From contig SVQS01000037.1 in NCBI GenBank assembly GCA_015065205.1, forward strand, positions 1 to 13,046: a DNA stretch of 13,046 nt, in the 5' to 3' direction. The translations under genes were made by a program, and so were the position numbers. Positions 6,574-13,046 of the stretch are shown in pieces. This DNA comes from Oscillospiraceae bacterium (GTDB taxonomy: Bacteria > Bacillota > Clostridia > Oscillospirales > CAG-272). Positions within the stretch are counted from its first letter, which is position 1; every line of letters begins with the position of its first letter. The notes under the pieces were generated by a model. The model worked only from the letters and a program-made list of their open reading frames with translations. It ran no database searches and was not told where the DNA came from.

Positions 6574-6599
6574 CTATCCATACATATCATCCGCAAAAA

Positions 6600-7052
6600 T
6601 CAATTTATTTTCGTCTTAATATAAATAGGGCAATGGTCGCTGGAATAGACACCATTGTGATAGTTTTCCACAACGTGGTATTCGGTTACGGTTGCGGTGC
6701 CTTTGCCAATGAGGATGTAGTCAATGCGGTCATTCTCTTCGGGCTCGCCCCAGTTGTTATACGTATAACTGCTTCCTGTGCTAACGGCGGCAATTTTTTG
6801 CGCATCGTCAAAGCTTTCTTTGGTAGACTGAATGGTTTTGCTGTTTTCCAGCGCATTCATATCTCCCATCAAAAAGGCGGGGCGACTGTCAAGCTCGGCG
6901 ATTTTATCCAAAACCACCTCAATGCCTTTGATGCAGGTCTCTTCGCTCTTGTGGTCGAGGTGTGTGTTAAATACGATAAATTCCTTGCCGGTGTTGAGTT
7001 CTTTGAGGCAGGCAAACGTAAACGCAAACGCGAGATAGTGCGCACACCCCCA
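6600..7052 (-). pseudogene. 5'-truncated second copy of the EEP-family phosphodiesterase/nuclease gene
   Basis: The open frame matches residues 158-304 of the intact EEP protein encoded at 8309-9223, about 70 percent identical by eye and sharing the last residues IYIKTKIN and the stop. Residual catalytic motifs NTHLDH, GDMNA, RIDYILI and SSDHCPI are present. The N-terminal half, with the membrane anchor, Asn and Glu motifs, is missing. Between TWG/AHY and LKELNTGK the copy carries about 2 plus 4 extra bases; RVCVYVCL, the true match to RICVYVCL, is now in another frame. An in-frame TAA at 7086-7088 closes the frame upstream. A GTG at 6917 could start a 105-residue fragment, but this could not form the two-layer EEP fold. 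Confidence 0.82.
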
Positions 7053-7102
7053 ACAGCACGGTGTAATCGTTGCCGTCGGGGACGCTTATAAGTAATATGT
7101 TC

Positions 7103-8278
7103 TCAAAGCACCGCCAGCAGGCGGTCGGTTGCTCTTTCGGCGTACTCGTCAAATTTGCCGATGTCGCGCAAATAGAACAAAATGGTATAGCGATCGCGCA
7201 TAATGAGCGCGCGACGGATACCTCCAATAATTTCTTGACGGTCAGTAACCGTGGGCGGAACTTTCATCTTGATGCAAAATTCTTCTACGGCGTCAAAATA
7301 AGGAACGTATCGCTCGATCAATTCTTTCAAGTGCTCGTCCGCGGTTTCTTCCAAGAGCATTTTATACATAATTGCAATCAGGCGCGTCGCTTCGCAAACC
7401 TCAAGACCGTGTAGGTGAGGGGGACGTCCGCCCTCAACGTCGAACAACTCCCACGCGTGCGCCACGATGTGCTCCGAGCCTGAGGCAGGGCGAGAGTTGC
7501 CCGTAAACGCCATCCCGAGTCCCGTGACGAGAAAGCCTTCCATCACGTTTTTTACACATACGGGGTCGCGATTTGCAAGCAGATAGCCGTTTTCAAGACA
7601 CTTATTGGTGGCATCGAGGACGTCAGCGGCAATCTTTTCGCAAAAATATTCTCCGCTGTAATCACGAGCAAGCTCCCAATCGAGCAGTCCCGTGTACTTG
7701 CCAAACATATCACCAATGCCCGCAAGCATCATATCCCAAGGGGCATCCTTGAGGATGTCGAGGTCGCCAATGATGTATTTGGGCGTGGTCGCTTGCACAG
7801 TGGTTTTGGTTCCATCGTGCAAAAAGGGAGAACCCGCAGAGGCGTAACCGTCCATCGAGGGGGCGGTTCCCACCACAGCGTATGGCAAATTGAGACGGAA
7901 AGAAGCAAGACGGCAGGAGTCATTGATGGTTCCCGAGCCGACGGCAAGAATGAGATCGGGTAGGGAAGAATACTCAAAAATATTCGGTTTTGCCGTAATG
8001 TCCTGTGCATTCAACACAATCTCCCCAAGGGTTGTTGCATCGGGGAGAACGACGTCGCGATCAATGACGTGAGAGGTATAGAGCATACCGTTCTCTTTTA
8101 AAATCCGTTCCACGCGCACACCTGCCGCAGGGTAAGTGTTCTTGTCGGCAACAAGATAAATGCGGTGATAATCCTTGAGAATTTGAGGAATACGCGCAAT
8201 CGCACCCGCATAAATGTCATAGCCTTCAAGTGGCGCGCGATGCCGTTTTTGTGCACACGTGCAAGCAAATTCAATCAT
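7103..8278 (-). CDS. araM: Glycerol-1-phosphate dehydrogenase, AraM/EgsA type (iron-containing alcohol dehydrogenase superfamily)
   Basis: The family reduces dihydroxyacetone phosphate to sn-glycerol-1-phosphate with NAD(P)H, in the cytosol. The length of 391 residues is close to Bacillus AraM. Motifs appear in family order: GSGTINDSCRLAS (114-126, nucleotide binding), TAPSMDGYAS (138-147), GIGDMFGKYTGLLDW (187-201, metal ligand Asp190), RPASGSEH (263-270, His270) and PHLHGLEV (287-294, His290). The ATG at 8278 has AGGAAAGGGG eight bases upstream. It starts 30 bases after the EEP stop, so the two are probably co-transcribed. In Firmicutes the product feeds heptaprenylglyceryl phosphate or related lipids. 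The neighbouring EEP enzyme suggests phospho-lipid or polyol metabolism, but that link is inference. An assignment as a relaxed AraM-like dehydrogenase cannot be excluded. Confidence 0.9.
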   Translation of the reverse strand: MIEFACTCAQKRHRAPLEGYDIYAGAIARIPQILKDYHRIYLVADKNTYPAAGVRVERILKENGMLYTSHVIDRDVVLPDATTLGEIVLNAQDITAKPNIFEYSSLPDLILAVGSGTINDSCRLASFRLNLPYAVVGTAPSMDGYASAGSPFLHDGTKTTVQATTPKYIIGDLDILKDAPWDMMLAGIGDMFGKYTGLLDWELARDYSGEYFCEKIAADVLDATNKCLENGYLLANRDPVCVKNVMEGFLVTGLGMAFTGNSRPASGSEHIVAHAWELFDVEGGRPPHLHGLEVCEATRLIAIMYKMLLEETADEHLKELIERYVPYFDAVEEFCIKMKVPPTVTDRQEIIGGIRRALIMRDRYTILFYLRDIGKFDEYAERATDRLLAVL

Positions 8279-8308
8279 AAAGGGTTCCCCTTTCCTGCGT
8301 TTTATTAA

Positions 8309-9223
8309 TCAATTTATTTTTGTTTTAATATAAATTGACGAGTGGTCGCTGGAATATACACCGCTATAACAGTTATCTACCACATGATATTCACTCACCG
8401 TTGCATCTCCTGTGCTAATGAGAATATAGTCGATGCGTTTTGCATAGGATGAGTCACCCCAATTGTGATATGTGGCTGTGTTTTCGGTAATGGAAGCAAT
8501 TTTCTGTGCATCGTCAAAATTTTCATGAGTAGATTTTATTGTTTTGCTGTTTTCCTGCGCGTTGAGATCGCCTATCAGATATGCAGGGCGGCCGTCAAGC
8601 TCGGCGATTTTATCCAAAACAACTTCAATGCCTTTTATGCGAGCCTCTTCGCTCTTGTGATCGAGATGCGTATTAAAAACAATAAATTCCTTACCTGTGT
8701 TCAAATCTTTCAAACAGACGTAAACGCAGATGCGATAGTGTGCGCTGCCCCAGTCCTTACTCATGACATCGGGGGTTTCGCTGAGCCAAAAGTGACCACT
8801 TTCGATTTCTTCAAAACGGTCGGTTCGATAAAATATAGAGCACCCCTCTTTCATCAGGGATTTGTCGCGATAGGTCATCAAAGAGCTATAACCTTGCATT
8901 ACGTCCTGCAAATAAGCGTAGTGAATAGCGTTCATTTCCTGAAAGCAAATTACATCCGGCATAACAGAAGCAATATCGGTGGCAATCAGTTCTGCGCGAT
9001 AAAACCAACTCTTTTTCAAAAAGTCGGTGGGAGAGTAGCAGCGCACGTTTGTACTCATAATGGTGAGCTCCTCGCCCTCTTTCGCGGTGGGATTGACGAT
9101 AACGTCCTTTGTCAAATATCTCGGTAAATAAAAGAACAAAGTTCCGAGTATCAGAGCGACGAGGACCAACACAGAGATCAAAGCGATCTTTAAGCTCATT
9201 TTCTTGTTAGAGTTGATTTTCAT
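8309..9223 (-). CDS. Membrane-anchored endonuclease/exonuclease/phosphatase (EEP) family protein
   Basis: The protein has 304 residues. A basic N-terminus and one membrane helix (about 11-33) put the catalytic domain outside the membrane. All family active-site motifs are present: TNVR (Asn59), CFQE (Glu96), NTHLDH (184-189), GDLNA (Asp219, Asn221), RIDYIL (Asp265) and SSDH (Asp293, His294). EEP enzymes are metal-dependent phosphodiesterases or phosphatases. Substrates range from DNA to sphingomyelin and inositol lipids, so the exact activity is open. An extracytoplasmic location argues for a lipid, sugar-phosphate or extracellular nucleic acid substrate. The ATG at 9223 has GGGAG eight bases upstream. 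It leads a likely two-gene unit with the AraM-type dehydrogenase, and a broken second copy lies at 6600-7052. Confidence 0.9.
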   Translation of the reverse strand: MKINSNKKMSLKIALISVLVLVALILGTLFFYLPRYLTKDVIVNPTAKEGEELTIMSTNVRCYSPTDFLKKSWFYRAELIATDIASVMPDVICFQEMNAIHYAYLQDVMQGYSSLMTYRDKSLMKEGCSIFYRTDRFEEIESGHFWLSETPDVMSKDWGSAHYRICVYVCLKDLNTGKEFIVFNTHLDHKSEEARIKGIEVVLDKIAELDGRPAYLIGDLNAQENSKTIKSTHENFDDAQKIASITENTATYHNWGDSSYAKRIDYILISTGDATVSEYHVVDNCYSGVYSSDHSSIYIKTKIN

Positions 9224-9260
9224 AGATGTTTCTCCCGTTTACTATTTTTAAGTACCAAAC

Positions 9261-9296
9261 GAGCCGCAATCCAAAGGGGATTACGGCTCATTTTTC
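9261..9296. terminator. Hairpin terminator between the GGGtGRT operon and the EEP gene
   Basis: GAGCCG-C-AATCC, loop, GGATT-A-CGGCTC pairs over 11 bases with one mismatch. The T-run (ATTTTT) is on the plus side, although both flanking genes are on the minus strand. Read on the minus strand, the hairpin is preceded by an A-rich stretch and followed only by GTTTGG, a weak tail. It may act bidirectionally to end the GGGtGRT operon. Confidence 0.6.
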
Positions 9297-9317
9297 ATTG
9301 TTGCAAGATAACGTGAA

Positions 9318-9363
9318 TTACTTACTTGCCTCTTCGATAGCAACTGCAACAGCAACATGTCAT
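9318..9363 (-). pseudogene. Relic of a second GGGtGRT gene 3' end
   Basis: Read on the minus strand, GTT GCT GTT GCA GTT GCT ATC GAA GAG GCA AGT AAG TAA gives VAVAVAIEEASK and a stop, identical to the last 12 residues of the intact GGGtGRT protein that ends 42 bases upstream. ATG ACA precedes it with one extra base, matching the intact G-M-T-V with a frameshift. Synonymous positions differ (GCA AGT AAG against GCT TCT AAA), so this is an old or horizontally distinct paralogue, not a recent duplication. No other part of the gene remains. Confidence 0.75.
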
Positions 9364-9405
9364 TAGGAATGACGGTTTTGTGCAGTGCCATCAGTAATGC
9401 AGTTC

Positions 9406-10404
9406 TTATTTAGAAGCTTCCTCAATCGCTACAGCGACTGCTACCGTCATTCCAACCATGGGGTTGTTACCGGCTCCAATGAGTCCCATCATTTCTACAT
9501 GGGCAGGAACGGAAGAGGAACCTGCGAACTGTGCATCGGAGTGCATACGACCCATGGTGTCGGTCATGCCGTAAGAGGAAGGGCCTGCTGCCATGTTATC
9601 GGGGTGGAGTGTACGGCCTGTGCCGCCGCCGGATGCTACGGAGAAGTAGCTAACACCGTTTTCTTGGCACCACTTCTTGTAGGTACCTGCAACGGGGTGT
9701 TGGAAGCGAGTGGGGTTGGTGGAGTTACCTGTGATGGAAACGCCTACGTTTTCAAGCTTCATAATAGCAACGCCTTCGGGAACGTTGTCGGAGCCATAGC
9801 ACTTAACGTCAGCGCGGGGGCCCTTGGAGAATGCCTTTTCTTCGAGAACGCTAACAGTCTCGGAGTAAGGATCAAAGGAAGTCTTTACATAGGTAAAGCC
9901 GTTGATGCGAGAGATGATGTATGCTGCATCCTTGCCCAGACCGTTCAGAATAACGCGCAGGGGCTTTGTGCGAACCTTGTTTGCGTTGAGCGCGATCTTA
10001 ATAGCACCCTCTGCAGCTGCAAAGGACTCGTGACCTGCGAGGAAGCAGAAGCATTCGGTCTCCTCGGAGAGGAGCATTTTGCCAAGGTTACCGTGGCCAA
10101 GACCAACCTTGCGGTTTTCAGCAACCGAGCCGGGGATGCAGAAGCTTTGCAGACCGATACCGATAGCGGCAGCAGCGTCAGCAGCCTTGGTGCAGCCCTT
10201 CTTAATTGCGATGGCTGCGCCTACTACGTATGCCCACTTTGCATTCTCAAAGCAGATGGGCTGAGTCTCTTCAACGATTTTGTAAGGATCAATGCCGTAG
10301 TTGTCGCAAATTTCCTTGCACTCGTCAATGGAGTTGATACCGTATTCTTTCAATGCGGCGAGGATCTTCGCCTCGCGTCTTTCATAACCTTCAAATTTTG
10401 CCAT
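9406..10404 (-). CDS. GGGtGRT protein
   Basis: The 332-residue protein carries the family hallmark SGGGTGRTLHPDN (GGGTGRT at about 259-265), followed by MAAGPSSYGMTDTMGRMHSDAQFAGSS in two stretches and a small-residue C-terminus PMVGMTVAVAVAIEEASK. Other conserved-looking Cys-containing segments are ETQPICFENAKW and EETECFCFLAGHESF. No signal peptide or membrane helix is visible, so it is probably cytosolic. The family is named for its motif and its biochemical role is not established to my knowledge. It is typically next to the scaffold-like gene, as here, 20 bases downstream with GGAGGG eight bases before its ATG. The pairing suggests iron-sulfur or redox-cofactor work, which is inference. 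Confidence 0.92.
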   Translation of the reverse strand: MAKFEGYERREAKILAALKEYGINSIDECKEICDNYGIDPYKIVEETQPICFENAKWAYVVGAAIAIKKGCTKAADAAAAIGIGLQSFCIPGSVAENRKVGLGHGNLGKMLLSEETECFCFLAGHESFAAAEGAIKIALNANKVRTKPLRVILNGLGKDAAYIISRINGFTYVKTSFDPYSETVSVLEEKAFSKGPRADVKCYGSDNVPEGVAIMKLENVGVSITGNSTNPTRFQHPVAGTYKKWCQENGVSYFSVASGGGTGRTLHPDNMAAGPSSYGMTDTMGRMHSDAQFAGSSSVPAHVEMMGLIGAGNNPMVGMTVAVAVAIEEASK

Positions 10405-10424
10405 GATACATACCCTCCTTCAAA

Positions 10425-11141
10425 TTACTCTTTACGGGGGTCAATGTACTTTGCAGCATCATTGAATCTACCGTATGTGCCTTTAGCCTTTTCGTAAGCT
10501 TCGTTGGGCTCCATGCCCTTCTTGATCATATCGGTCATCTTGCCAAGAGAAACGAACTCATAGCCGATAACTTCGTTGTTCTCGTCCAGAGCCATACGAG
10601 TGCAGTAGCCCTCGGTCATCTCGAGGTAACGAACGCCCTTTTCCTTGGTGCCGTACATGGTACCAACCATCGATCTTTCGCCCTTACCGAGGTCTTCCAT
10701 ACCTGCGCCAATAACGAGACCGCCCTCAGAGAATGCGGATTGGCTACGGCCGTAAACGATTTGCAGGAACAGCTCTCTCATTGCAGTGTTGATAGCATCG
10801 CAAACGAGGTCGGTGTTCAGAGCTTCGAGAATTGTCTTGCCGGGAAGAATTTCAGCAGCCATAGCTGCGGAGTGAGTCATACCGGAGCAGCCGATGGTCT
10901 CAACCAAAGCTTCCTCGATGATACCGTTCTTAACGTTCAGGGAGAGCTTGCATGCGCCCTGTTGGGGTGCACACCAGCCCACACCGTGGGTGTATGCGGA
11001 AATGTCGGTGATCTCTTTTGCCTGGATCCACTTGCCTTCCTCGGGCAGGGGAGCAGGACCGTGATCACAGCCTTTTTTCACTACGCACATATGTTGAACC
11101 TCAAGGCTCTGTGCGTAAGGATAATTACTTACGTTGCTCAT
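10425..11141 (-). CDS. Iron-sulfur cluster assembly scaffold-like protein (NifU/IscU-related, GGGtGRT-associated)
   Basis: The product has 238 residues from ATG 11141, with AAAGGAGA eight bases upstream; the frame extends further upstream but without a comparable start. The core GACKLSLNVKNGIIEEALVE (62-81) then TIGCSGMTHSAAMA (82-95) parallels the first two cysteine loops of IscU/NifU (Cys64, Cys85). The third IscU-type Cys is not in its usual place: the equivalent segment reads YGRSQSAFSEGG. Additional cysteines are at 19, 25, 57, 114 and 180. The C-terminal part (about 145-238), with GYCTRMALDENNEVIGYEFV, has no IscU counterpart. By family it would carry or assemble a cluster, and with GGGtGRT it likely forms a functional pair. 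Whether it is a true scaffold or a cluster-binding enzyme subunit is open. Confidence 0.87.
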   Translation of the reverse strand: MSNVSNYPYAQSLEVQHMCVVKKGCDHGPAPLPEEGKWIQAKEITDISAYTHGVGWCAPQQGACKLSLNVKNGIIEEALVETIGCSGMTHSAAMAAEILPGKTILEALNTDLVCDAINTAMRELFLQIVYGRSQSAFSEGGLVIGAGMEDLGKGERSMVGTMYGTKEKGVRYLEMTEGYCTRMALDENNEVIGYEFVSLGKMTDMIKKGMEPNEAYEKAKGTYGRFNDAAKYIDPRKE

Positions 11142-11181
11142 TTGATGTATCTCCTTTATTAATAATAGACTTTTGTGGTGG

Positions 11182-11796
11182 TCAAGAAAGCAAGGGCAGG
11201 ATTGCCTCGCAGTAAAGACCGCCGATAAACTCTGCACCTGCCGCGTTGGGGTGAACCCCATCGAGGGAGTAGTGCATTGGTGTGGGAGCCGTGGGCAGAA
11301 CCGCGGCAAATTTTTCATCCAAAGGCAGGTAGGCATCTGCATACTCGTCAGCCAAACGGCGAACGATTGCACAAATGCTTTCTACCTCGCCTCTCCAACT
11401 TTCTTTATCCGAAGAGGGAAGCAGGAAAGGGCAGAGGATTAAAATTTTTGCGTGTGTTTCTTTGCGGATACGCTCCAAAACCGCACGGTAGTTCAATTCG
11501 AACTGTTCGTCGGTCATTTCACGTCCGCTGGAATGGCGATGCCAAACATCGTTGATGCCGATGAGGATAGAAATCACGTCGGGATCAATTTTTACGATGT
11601 CTGTTGTGGTGCGAGCCAACAGGTCGTCCGAGCGGTTGCCGCTGATGCCAAGGTCGATGAATTCAAAATCGGTATTGGGCATAGCCGCCTCAATCAAAGG
11701 TGCTGCAAATTTTGCATAGCCTTGACCGAGATCGTGAATGTTCGAACGGTTGCGGTTGGCATCGGTGATGCTATCGCCTTGAAACAGAATTTTCAT
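11182..11796 (-). CDS. SGNH/GDSL-family hydrolase
   Basis: The 204-residue protein has all four SGNH blocks: FQGDSITDA (nucleophile Ser9), DLGISGNRSDDL (Gly50/Gly53, Asn54), LIGINDVW (Asn82) and DGVHPNAAGA (Asp179, His182). These enzymes are esterases or lipases, often acting on acetylated sugars, cell-wall polymers or lysophospholipids. There is no signal peptide, so this one is cytosolic and may deacetylate an imported glycan or metabolite. It starts 12 bases after the pduL-type stop and has no recognisable Shine-Dalgarno (TTACACAACGCT precedes the ATG), suggesting it relies on translational coupling to the upstream gene. Confidence 0.93.
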   Translation of the reverse strand: MKILFQGDSITDANRNRSNIHDLGQGYAKFAAPLIEAAMPNTDFEFIDLGISGNRSDDLLARTTTDIVKIDPDVISILIGINDVWHRHSSGREMTDEQFELNYRAVLERIRKETHAKILILCPFLLPSSDKESWRGEVESICAIVRRLADEYADAYLPLDEKFAAVLPTAPTPMHYSLDGVHPNAAGAEFIGGLYCEAILPLLS

Positions 11797-11808
11797 AGCG
11801 TTGTGTAA

Positions 11809-12387
11809 TTAGCAAACAACTTCGCCGTAAACGGTGCCAAATGCGCAAGCTGCGTTGCACTCATCGGTATCGATGTGCATAGCAAGTGCGAACTTGGGGC
11901 TTACACGGCAAACAACGTCGTCAAAGATGAGGGGACGAGCGGTGTCAAGGCGAACCTTAACGATTTGCTTGTCACTAACGCCGATCTTCTCAGCATCTTC
12001 GGGAGTCATGTGGATGTGTCTCTTTGCAATGATAACGCCCTCGGAGATTTCAACTTCACCTGCAGGACCTACCATCTTGAGGCCGGGGGTGTTTGCAACG
12101 TCGCCGCTCTCACGAACGGGAACGTCCTTGAGACCGAGTACACGAGCATCGGAGAAGGAAAGCTCAACTTGGTTAGCAGGGCGTGTGGGGCCGAGAACGC
12201 TAACAGCGAGGGTTTTGCCGTTGGGGCCAACGAGCGTGATCTTCTCATTGCCTGCGGCGTATTGACCGGGTTGGCTGAGTTCCTTTTTAACAGTGAGCTC
12301 GGCACCCTTGCCGTAAAGAATTTCAACTGCTTCGGCAGTCAGGTGAATGTGGCGTGCGGAGGTTTCAATCAGGATCTTGTTTTCCAT
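11809..12387 (-). CDS. pduL: PduL-type phosphate acyltransferase (phosphotransacylase)
   Basis: PduL enzymes interconvert acyl-CoA (acetyl- or propanoyl-CoA) and acyl-phosphate, using two zinc ions. The product has 192 residues from ATG 12387. Two repeated beta-barrel halves each carry an RHIH motif: SARHIHLT (His13, His15) and AKRHIHMT (His124, His126). PVRESGD (Glu93) and AMHIDTDECNAA (His171) complete the metal-site and substrate elements. The usual Gly of the DEGNA motif is Cys177. There is no N-terminal encapsulation peptide and no microcompartment gene nearby, so it is probably the housekeeping enzyme that links acetyl-CoA to acetyl-phosphate and ATP. A GTG at 12414 is in frame but lacks a Shine-Dalgarno; AAGAAAGG lies about 12 bases before the chosen ATG. 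It is first in the four-gene minus-strand operon. Confidence 0.92.
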   Translation of the reverse strand: MENKILIETSARHIHLTAEAVEILYGKGAELTVKKELSQPGQYAAGNEKITLVGPNGKTLAVSVLGPTRPANQVELSFSDARVLGLKDVPVRESGDVANTPGLKMVGPAGEVEISEGVIIAKRHIHMTPEDAEKIGVSDKQIVKVRLDTARPLIFDDVVCRVSPKFALAMHIDTDECNAACAFGTVYGEVVC

Positions 12388-12466
12388 AATTTTCGAAAGC
12401 CTTTCTTTTTTCACTATTTTTATTCTGTGTGAGCCCGGGAAAGCCCACAGTATTCCATGCTACACC

Positions 12467-12495
12467 ATTATACCACAAAAAAAGACACTTGTAAA
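12467..12495 (-). promoter_or_regulatory. Sigma-A promoter of the pduL-SGNH-scaffold-GGGtGRT operon
   Basis: On the minus strand -35 TTTACA (12495-12490), a 17-nt spacer and perfect -10 TATAAT (12472-12467) lie about 80 bases upstream of the pduL ATG. The leader contains a GC-rich segment around CCCGGG that could fold weakly. I see no other clear promoter before the end of GGGtGRT, supporting one transcript. Confidence 0.85.
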
Positions 12496-12587
12496 GATAA
12501 TTTTTTCACAATTCCTACGTAATAAATAAAAAAATATTGGATATGATAATCAAAAATGCGCCAAAAACGCATATACGGGGGTTAAAA

Positions 12588-13046
12588 ATGCAAGAAAAAG
12601 AAAAAAATGAAAATTTTGAAAAAAATCGTGAGGAAGCGCGGCAAATACAGCTTGAAAACATCGAAATGAGTCAAGGCAGTGTTGCCGAAAACGCTCGCGA
12701 GCGGTTTCAGTGTATCTCCATCATTGGGCAGATCGAAGGTCACTACCTCTTACCCGAAGGTCAAAAAGCCACCAAGTACGAGCAGATCATCCCGCTTCTT
12801 GTTTCGATTGAAGAGAGCGACGACGTGGACGGACTTCTTGTTATTCTCAACACGATGGGCGGCGACGTAGAAGCAGGACTCGCTCTTGCCGAAATGATTG
12901 CCTCAATGACAAAACCGACTGTATCCCTCGTCCTCGGTGGAGGACACTCTATTGGCGTGCCGCTTGCCACTGCAGCAAAACGCAGCTTTATTGTTCCAAG
13001 CGCTACTATGACGATCCATCCTGTTCGCATCAGCGGAATGGTCGTT
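12588..13046 (+). CDS. tepA: TepA-like ClpP-family serine protease (partial, C-terminus off window)
   Basis: There are 153 open codons from ATG 12588 to the right edge. A polar, Lys/Glu/Asn-rich extension (1-40) precedes the ClpP fold: ISIIGQIEGHYLLP (43-56), KATKYEQIIPLLVSIEES, GLLVILNTMGGDVEAGLALA and TVSLVLGGGHSIGVP, with the likely nucleophile Ser121. MTIHPVR supplies His144. This order matches B. subtilis TepA (YmfB), a cytoplasmic ClpP-like peptidase implicated in protein secretion and signal-peptide turnover, rather than ClpP itself. The ribosome binding site is a GGGGG stretch six bases before the ATG. A small hairpin (ATGCG/CGCAT, 12556-12571) lies just upstream. It is divergent from the pduL operon. 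I see GATAAT near 12545 but no matching -35. Confidence 0.9.
   Translation, partial: MQEKEKNENFEKNREEARQIQLENIEMSQGSVAENARERFQCISIIGQIEGHYLLPEGQKATKYEQIIPLLVSIEESDDVDGLLVILNTMGGDVEAGLALAEMIASMTKPTVSLVLGGGHSIGVPLATAAKRSFIVPSATMTIHPVRISGMVV

Noticed and set aside
6414..6596. A 60-codon minus-strand open frame (contains RERFFYRR and KGTFFSQNVPFSYNQ).
   Set aside because: It reads through both hairpins, has no Shine-Dalgarno and has no recognisable domain; more likely translated repeat DNA.
7103..8278. Glycerol-1-phosphate dehydrogenase as evidence for an archaeal source.
   Set aside because: AraM-type enzymes are common in Firmicutes, and all promoters and ribosome binding sites here are bacterial.
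9385..10497. A 370-codon open frame on the plus strand, longer than the minus-strand gene it overlaps.
   Set aside because: It is the antisense shadow of the GGGtGRT gene: no ribosome binding site, Cys/Gly/Ala-rich product without domains, and the minus strand encodes a clear family member.
11809..12387. PduL as part of a bacterial microcompartment.
   Set aside because: No encapsulation peptide at the N-terminus and no shell or signature enzyme gene in the window.
12388..12587. Possible riboswitch or leader RNA between pduL and the TepA-like gene.
   Set aside because: Only weak short hairpins are visible and no known aptamer motif or attenuator T-run could be recognised on either strand.

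Overview
The window looks like chromosomal DNA of a Gram-positive gut-type anaerobe of the Clostridia, probably an uncultured Oscillospirales- or Christensenellales-like lineage. This is an inference. It rests on consensus sigma-A promoters (TTGACA/TATAAT with 17-nt spacers), strong GGAGG ribosome binding sites, a lipoprotein sugar-binding subunit, a TepA-type protease, AraM-type glycerol-1-phosphate dehydrogenase, and the GGGtGRT / iron-sulfur-scaffold gene pair seen mainly in Firmicutes. No rRNA, tRNA, CRISPR array, transposase or phage gene was found.

Layout. (1) 1-2152, minus strand: a lipoprotein extracellular solute-binding protein of an ABC importer, running off the left edge. It has a Thr/Pro-rich linker and two copies of an unrecognised domain inserted before the binding domain, a near-consensus promoter and a perfect 14-bp palindrome at the start site. 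(2) 2279-5295, minus: a two-gene unit with an overlapping stop/start. It encodes an ABC ATPase-like protein that has lost every catalytic motif, and a fused GldF/GldG-like permease. Its promoter region carries exactly 11-bp-spaced TGACT repeats. A terminator closes the unit at 2227-2260. (3) 5451-6374: a divergent pair, an XRE regulator (minus) and a small multi-pass membrane protein (plus), driven by overlapping face-to-face promoters and bounded by strong hairpins.

(4) 6600-9223, minus: a membrane-anchored endonuclease/exonuclease/phosphatase (EEP) family enzyme, then glycerol-1-phosphate dehydrogenase, then a 5'-truncated second copy of the EEP gene, so the dehydrogenase gene lies between direct repeats. 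(5) 9406-12387, minus: a probable four-gene operon, pduL-type phosphotransacylase, SGNH hydrolase, iron-sulfur scaffold-like protein and GGGtGRT protein, transcribed from a clear promoter at 12467-12495. Just downstream of GGGtGRT is a 40-nt relic of a second GGGtGRT 3' end. (6) 12588 to the right edge, plus: a TepA-like ClpP-family protease.

The best candidates for undescribed biology are the catalytically dead ABC ATPase coupled to a GldFG fusion under a PhoB/OmpR-like repeat operator, the solute-binding protein with a duplicated N-terminal domain, and the poorly understood GGGtGRT/scaffold pair with its duplication scar.
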